DNA from: Marinigracilibium pacificum
Lineage (GTDB): Bacteria; Bacteroidota; Bacteroidia; Cytophagales; Cyclobacteriaceae
DNA length: 64,000 nt
Assembly: GCF_012926615.1 (NCBI RefSeq)
Contig: NZ_JABBNU010000001.1
Coordinates: 310,001-374,000 of the forward strand
Reading direction: 5' to 3'
Part shown: piece by piece, positions 62,673 through 64,000 of the stretch
Position numbering within the stretch: the stretch's first letter is position 1
Layout: each line of letters begins with the position of its first letter
The notes under the pieces: model-generated
What the model was told of the DNA's origin: nothing
The model's input: only the letters and a program-made list of their open reading frames with translations
The model's database searches: none
Position numbers and translations under genes: made by a program

Positions 62673-62996
62673 ATGAAGAAATACACATTATTTGATTCAT
62701 CTGAAATCTTTGATGAAAAATTCCCTGTTGGAAGCAGGAAATTGATTAAGGCTGGAGATAAGGTTGTTTTACTTATAAGGCATATTGAGACTGATTTGCT
62801 AGCTACCGAACCTAATTGTCCACACAACAATAAAAATCTTATCGAAGCACCAATCATAAATAATGAATATTTAGTTTGCCTAATGCATGGGTATAGATTT
62901 AAAATGTTTTCAGGAGAAGAAGAAAAAAGGCGTTGCAGAAATCTGAAGATCTATGAAACTCAAATTACTGATAACGGTATATTTTTGTATTGTTAG
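62673..62996 (+). CDS. Rieske [2Fe-2S] domain protein
   Basis: 107 aa, single Rieske domain. Cluster ligands: C-x-H in NCPHNN (C and H) and C-x2-H in VCLMHGYRF. Resembles soluble ferredoxin-like Rieske proteins of oxygenases or nitrite reductase small subunits. No signal peptide or TM helix. Electron-transfer role inferred; no oxygenase partner gene in view. Overlaps the next CDS by 44 bp. Confidence 0.88.
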   Translation: MKKYTLFDSSEIFDEKFPVGSRKLIKAGDKVVLLIRHIETDLLATEPNCPHNNKNLIEAPIINNEYLVCLMHGYRFKMFSGEEEKRRCRNLKIYETQITDNGIFLYC

Positions 62997-64000
62997 TATT
63001 TTTTCTGGTTTAGCTCAATCAGAAATTAAGACAATATATCAAAAAGACAATCCCCCTTTGTCTGTAAGAGGAACAAATCATGGTGTTTTTATTCTTGAAA
63101 AGCGCAATGATTTGGGGTTTAATTTATCAGTTTATAGTCTAAAAGACGAATCAAATTCTGAATTCAAAATTGACAATAGTAATAATTTGAGTGTATTGTC
63201 ATTCAAAGTATTTAATTCTGAATTCGGTTTGTTACTTGGAGGCACTTCAACTTCTAAGTTTACGGCTGTTTTTGGGTCTGTAAATAATGAAAATCAGTAT
63301 CTGGAAACGATTGATATGGATATTCCAGATGGGTTTACTCCGGAAGAATTAATATTTGATGGAGTTCATCTATATTGTTTGGGAAGTTATCTAAACAGAA
63401 AGCATATAATATTATTTCAAAATAATTCATTTGTATTTGTGCCGCTTGTCATAAATGATTTGAATCAAATTATTGATATATTAAGTCTTGATGAGGGCCC
63501 CGGATTTGTTTTAAGGTCATATATTAAAAATCAATTGATAATATATTCTTCCAAAGACCTCCGTGAGCCATATAATACCTTGATTATTGATGATAACACA
63601 AATTCGGAAGCACTAATCTACTCTCATAATGGTTCGTATGCTGCCGAATTAAACCAAAGTTTAATCAGGATATACTCTAATCAGGCCATATACGAGCAAG
63701 AAATTGTAACCACCAACGAGCAAGAAGGCTTATTGATTTCCGGAGTATTTGAACATGATAATTCGGCAACAATTATTTTAGATAGATTTGAGGATCAGAC
63801 GAGGACTAAAAATGTTTACGAAAGAGTTCTGAAAAACAAAAAATACGAGTATGCCACTGTAAAAAAGACTGTTTTTGATCAACGTAATTTTCTGGAAAAG
63901 AAAATATTCCGTTTTCATGAAAAATTGTCTGAACCTATAAACGTTAAAACAGAGTTTGCGATAAAGGAAAAAACCATTCCTCTTAATTATTTTCACTCTG
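62953..64000 (+). CDS. Secreted protein of unknown function (partial, cut by window end)
   Basis: Open without a stop from ATG 62953 to the window end, at least 349 codons. Signal peptide MKLKLLITVYFCIVSIFSGL followed by AQSEIK. The mature part is beta-rich with SVYSLKD, FILEKRNDLGF, and repeated charged/aromatic strands; no recognised domain. Starts 44 bp inside the Rieske gene in another frame, so the signal peptide is largely encoded in the overlap. The first in-frame ATG after it (63316) would lose the signal peptide, so 62953 is preferred. C-terminus unseen. Confidence 0.75.
   Translation, partial: MKLKLLITVYFCIVSIFSGLAQSEIKTIYQKDNPPLSVRGTNHGVFILEKRNDLGFNLSVYSLKDESNSEFKIDNSNNLSVLSFKVFNSEFGLLLGGTSTSKFTAVFGSVNNENQYLETIDMDIPDGFTPEELIFDGVHLYCLGSYLNRKHIILFQNNSFVFVPLVINDLNQIIDILSLDEGPGFVLRSYIKNQLIIYSSKDLREPYNTLIIDDNTNSEALIYSHNGSYAAELNQSLIRIYSNQAIYEQEIVTTNEQEGLLISGVFEHDNSATIILDRFEDQTRTKNVYERVLKNKKYEYATVKKTVFDQRNFLEKKIFRFHEKLSEPINVKTEFAIKEKTIPLNYFHS

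Overview
This window is AT-rich chromosomal DNA from a member of the Bacteroidota, most likely a gliding marine Cytophagales bacterium (Marivirga/Fulvivirga/Cyclobacteriaceae type). The evidence is consistent across the window. It carries gliding genes gldB, gldE and gldD and a SecA whose C-terminus lacks the usual zinc motif. A 29-residue mS38/AURKAIP1-like basic protein is encoded near RNase G and HU. The promoters match the Bacteroidota -7 element TAnnTTTG, and Shine-Dalgarno sequences are absent. The genus is inference.

Layout. 1-6.6 kb: a Na/phosphate symporter, a membrane HAMP-GAF sensor without output domain, recG and an SCP2 protein. 6.6-13.2 kb: a GNAT acetyltransferase diverging from a marR-led beta-oxidation operon (marR, a fused hydroxyacyl-CoA dehydrogenase/enoyl-CoA hydratase, thiolase, acyl-CoA dehydrogenase). 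13.2-17.7 kb: a lipoprotein, a SpoU methyltransferase, mutS, tRNA-Gly(GCC) and tRNA-Leu(TAA). 17.7-21.9 kb: a two-domain M16 peptidase and a MoxR ATPase. 21.9-35.3 kb, minus strand: rlpA-like, dsbD-like, an M20 dipeptidase, a 1600-residue secreted protein of unknown function, prmA, tpiA and uvrA. 35.5-39.4 kb: an ECF-type sigma factor with a small overlapping partner, then an asparagine-synthase/glycosyltransferase pair. 39.4-43.5 kb, minus: gldB, rng, the 29-aa gene, a TPR protein and HU. 43.6-47.2 kb: mutY-ssb-gldE-gldD. 47.2-55.0 kb, minus: a secA-led operon (secA, SPOR lipoprotein, M20D amidohydrolase, DUF1684), dapF, rplS and trmD. 55.0-57.7 kb: a four-gene signalling cassette (small Cys-motif protein, seven-helix membrane protein, histidine kinase, LuxR-type regulator). 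57.7-59.8 kb: a probable small RNA, a YejK-like nucleoid protein and three very small genes. 59.8-64.0 kb: a MORN-repeat protein, a beta-CASP metallo-hydrolase, a Rieske protein and a secreted protein cut by the window edge.

Most of the window is housekeeping: DNA repair (recG, mutS, uvrA, mutY, ssb), RNA and translation (rng, trmD, rplS, prmA, tRNAs), envelope and secretion (secA, dsbD, rlpA, SPOR), gliding, and fatty-acid breakdown. I see no CRISPR array, insertion sequence, prophage or integrase. The least-described items are the 55.0-57.6 kb signalling cassette, the probable ~150-nt RNA at 57.75-57.9 kb with its own promoter and terminator, the microproteins at 58.998 and 59.273 kb, and the 1600-aa secreted protein. 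Promoter and terminator calls come from reading motifs and stems by eye; TSS positions are predictions.
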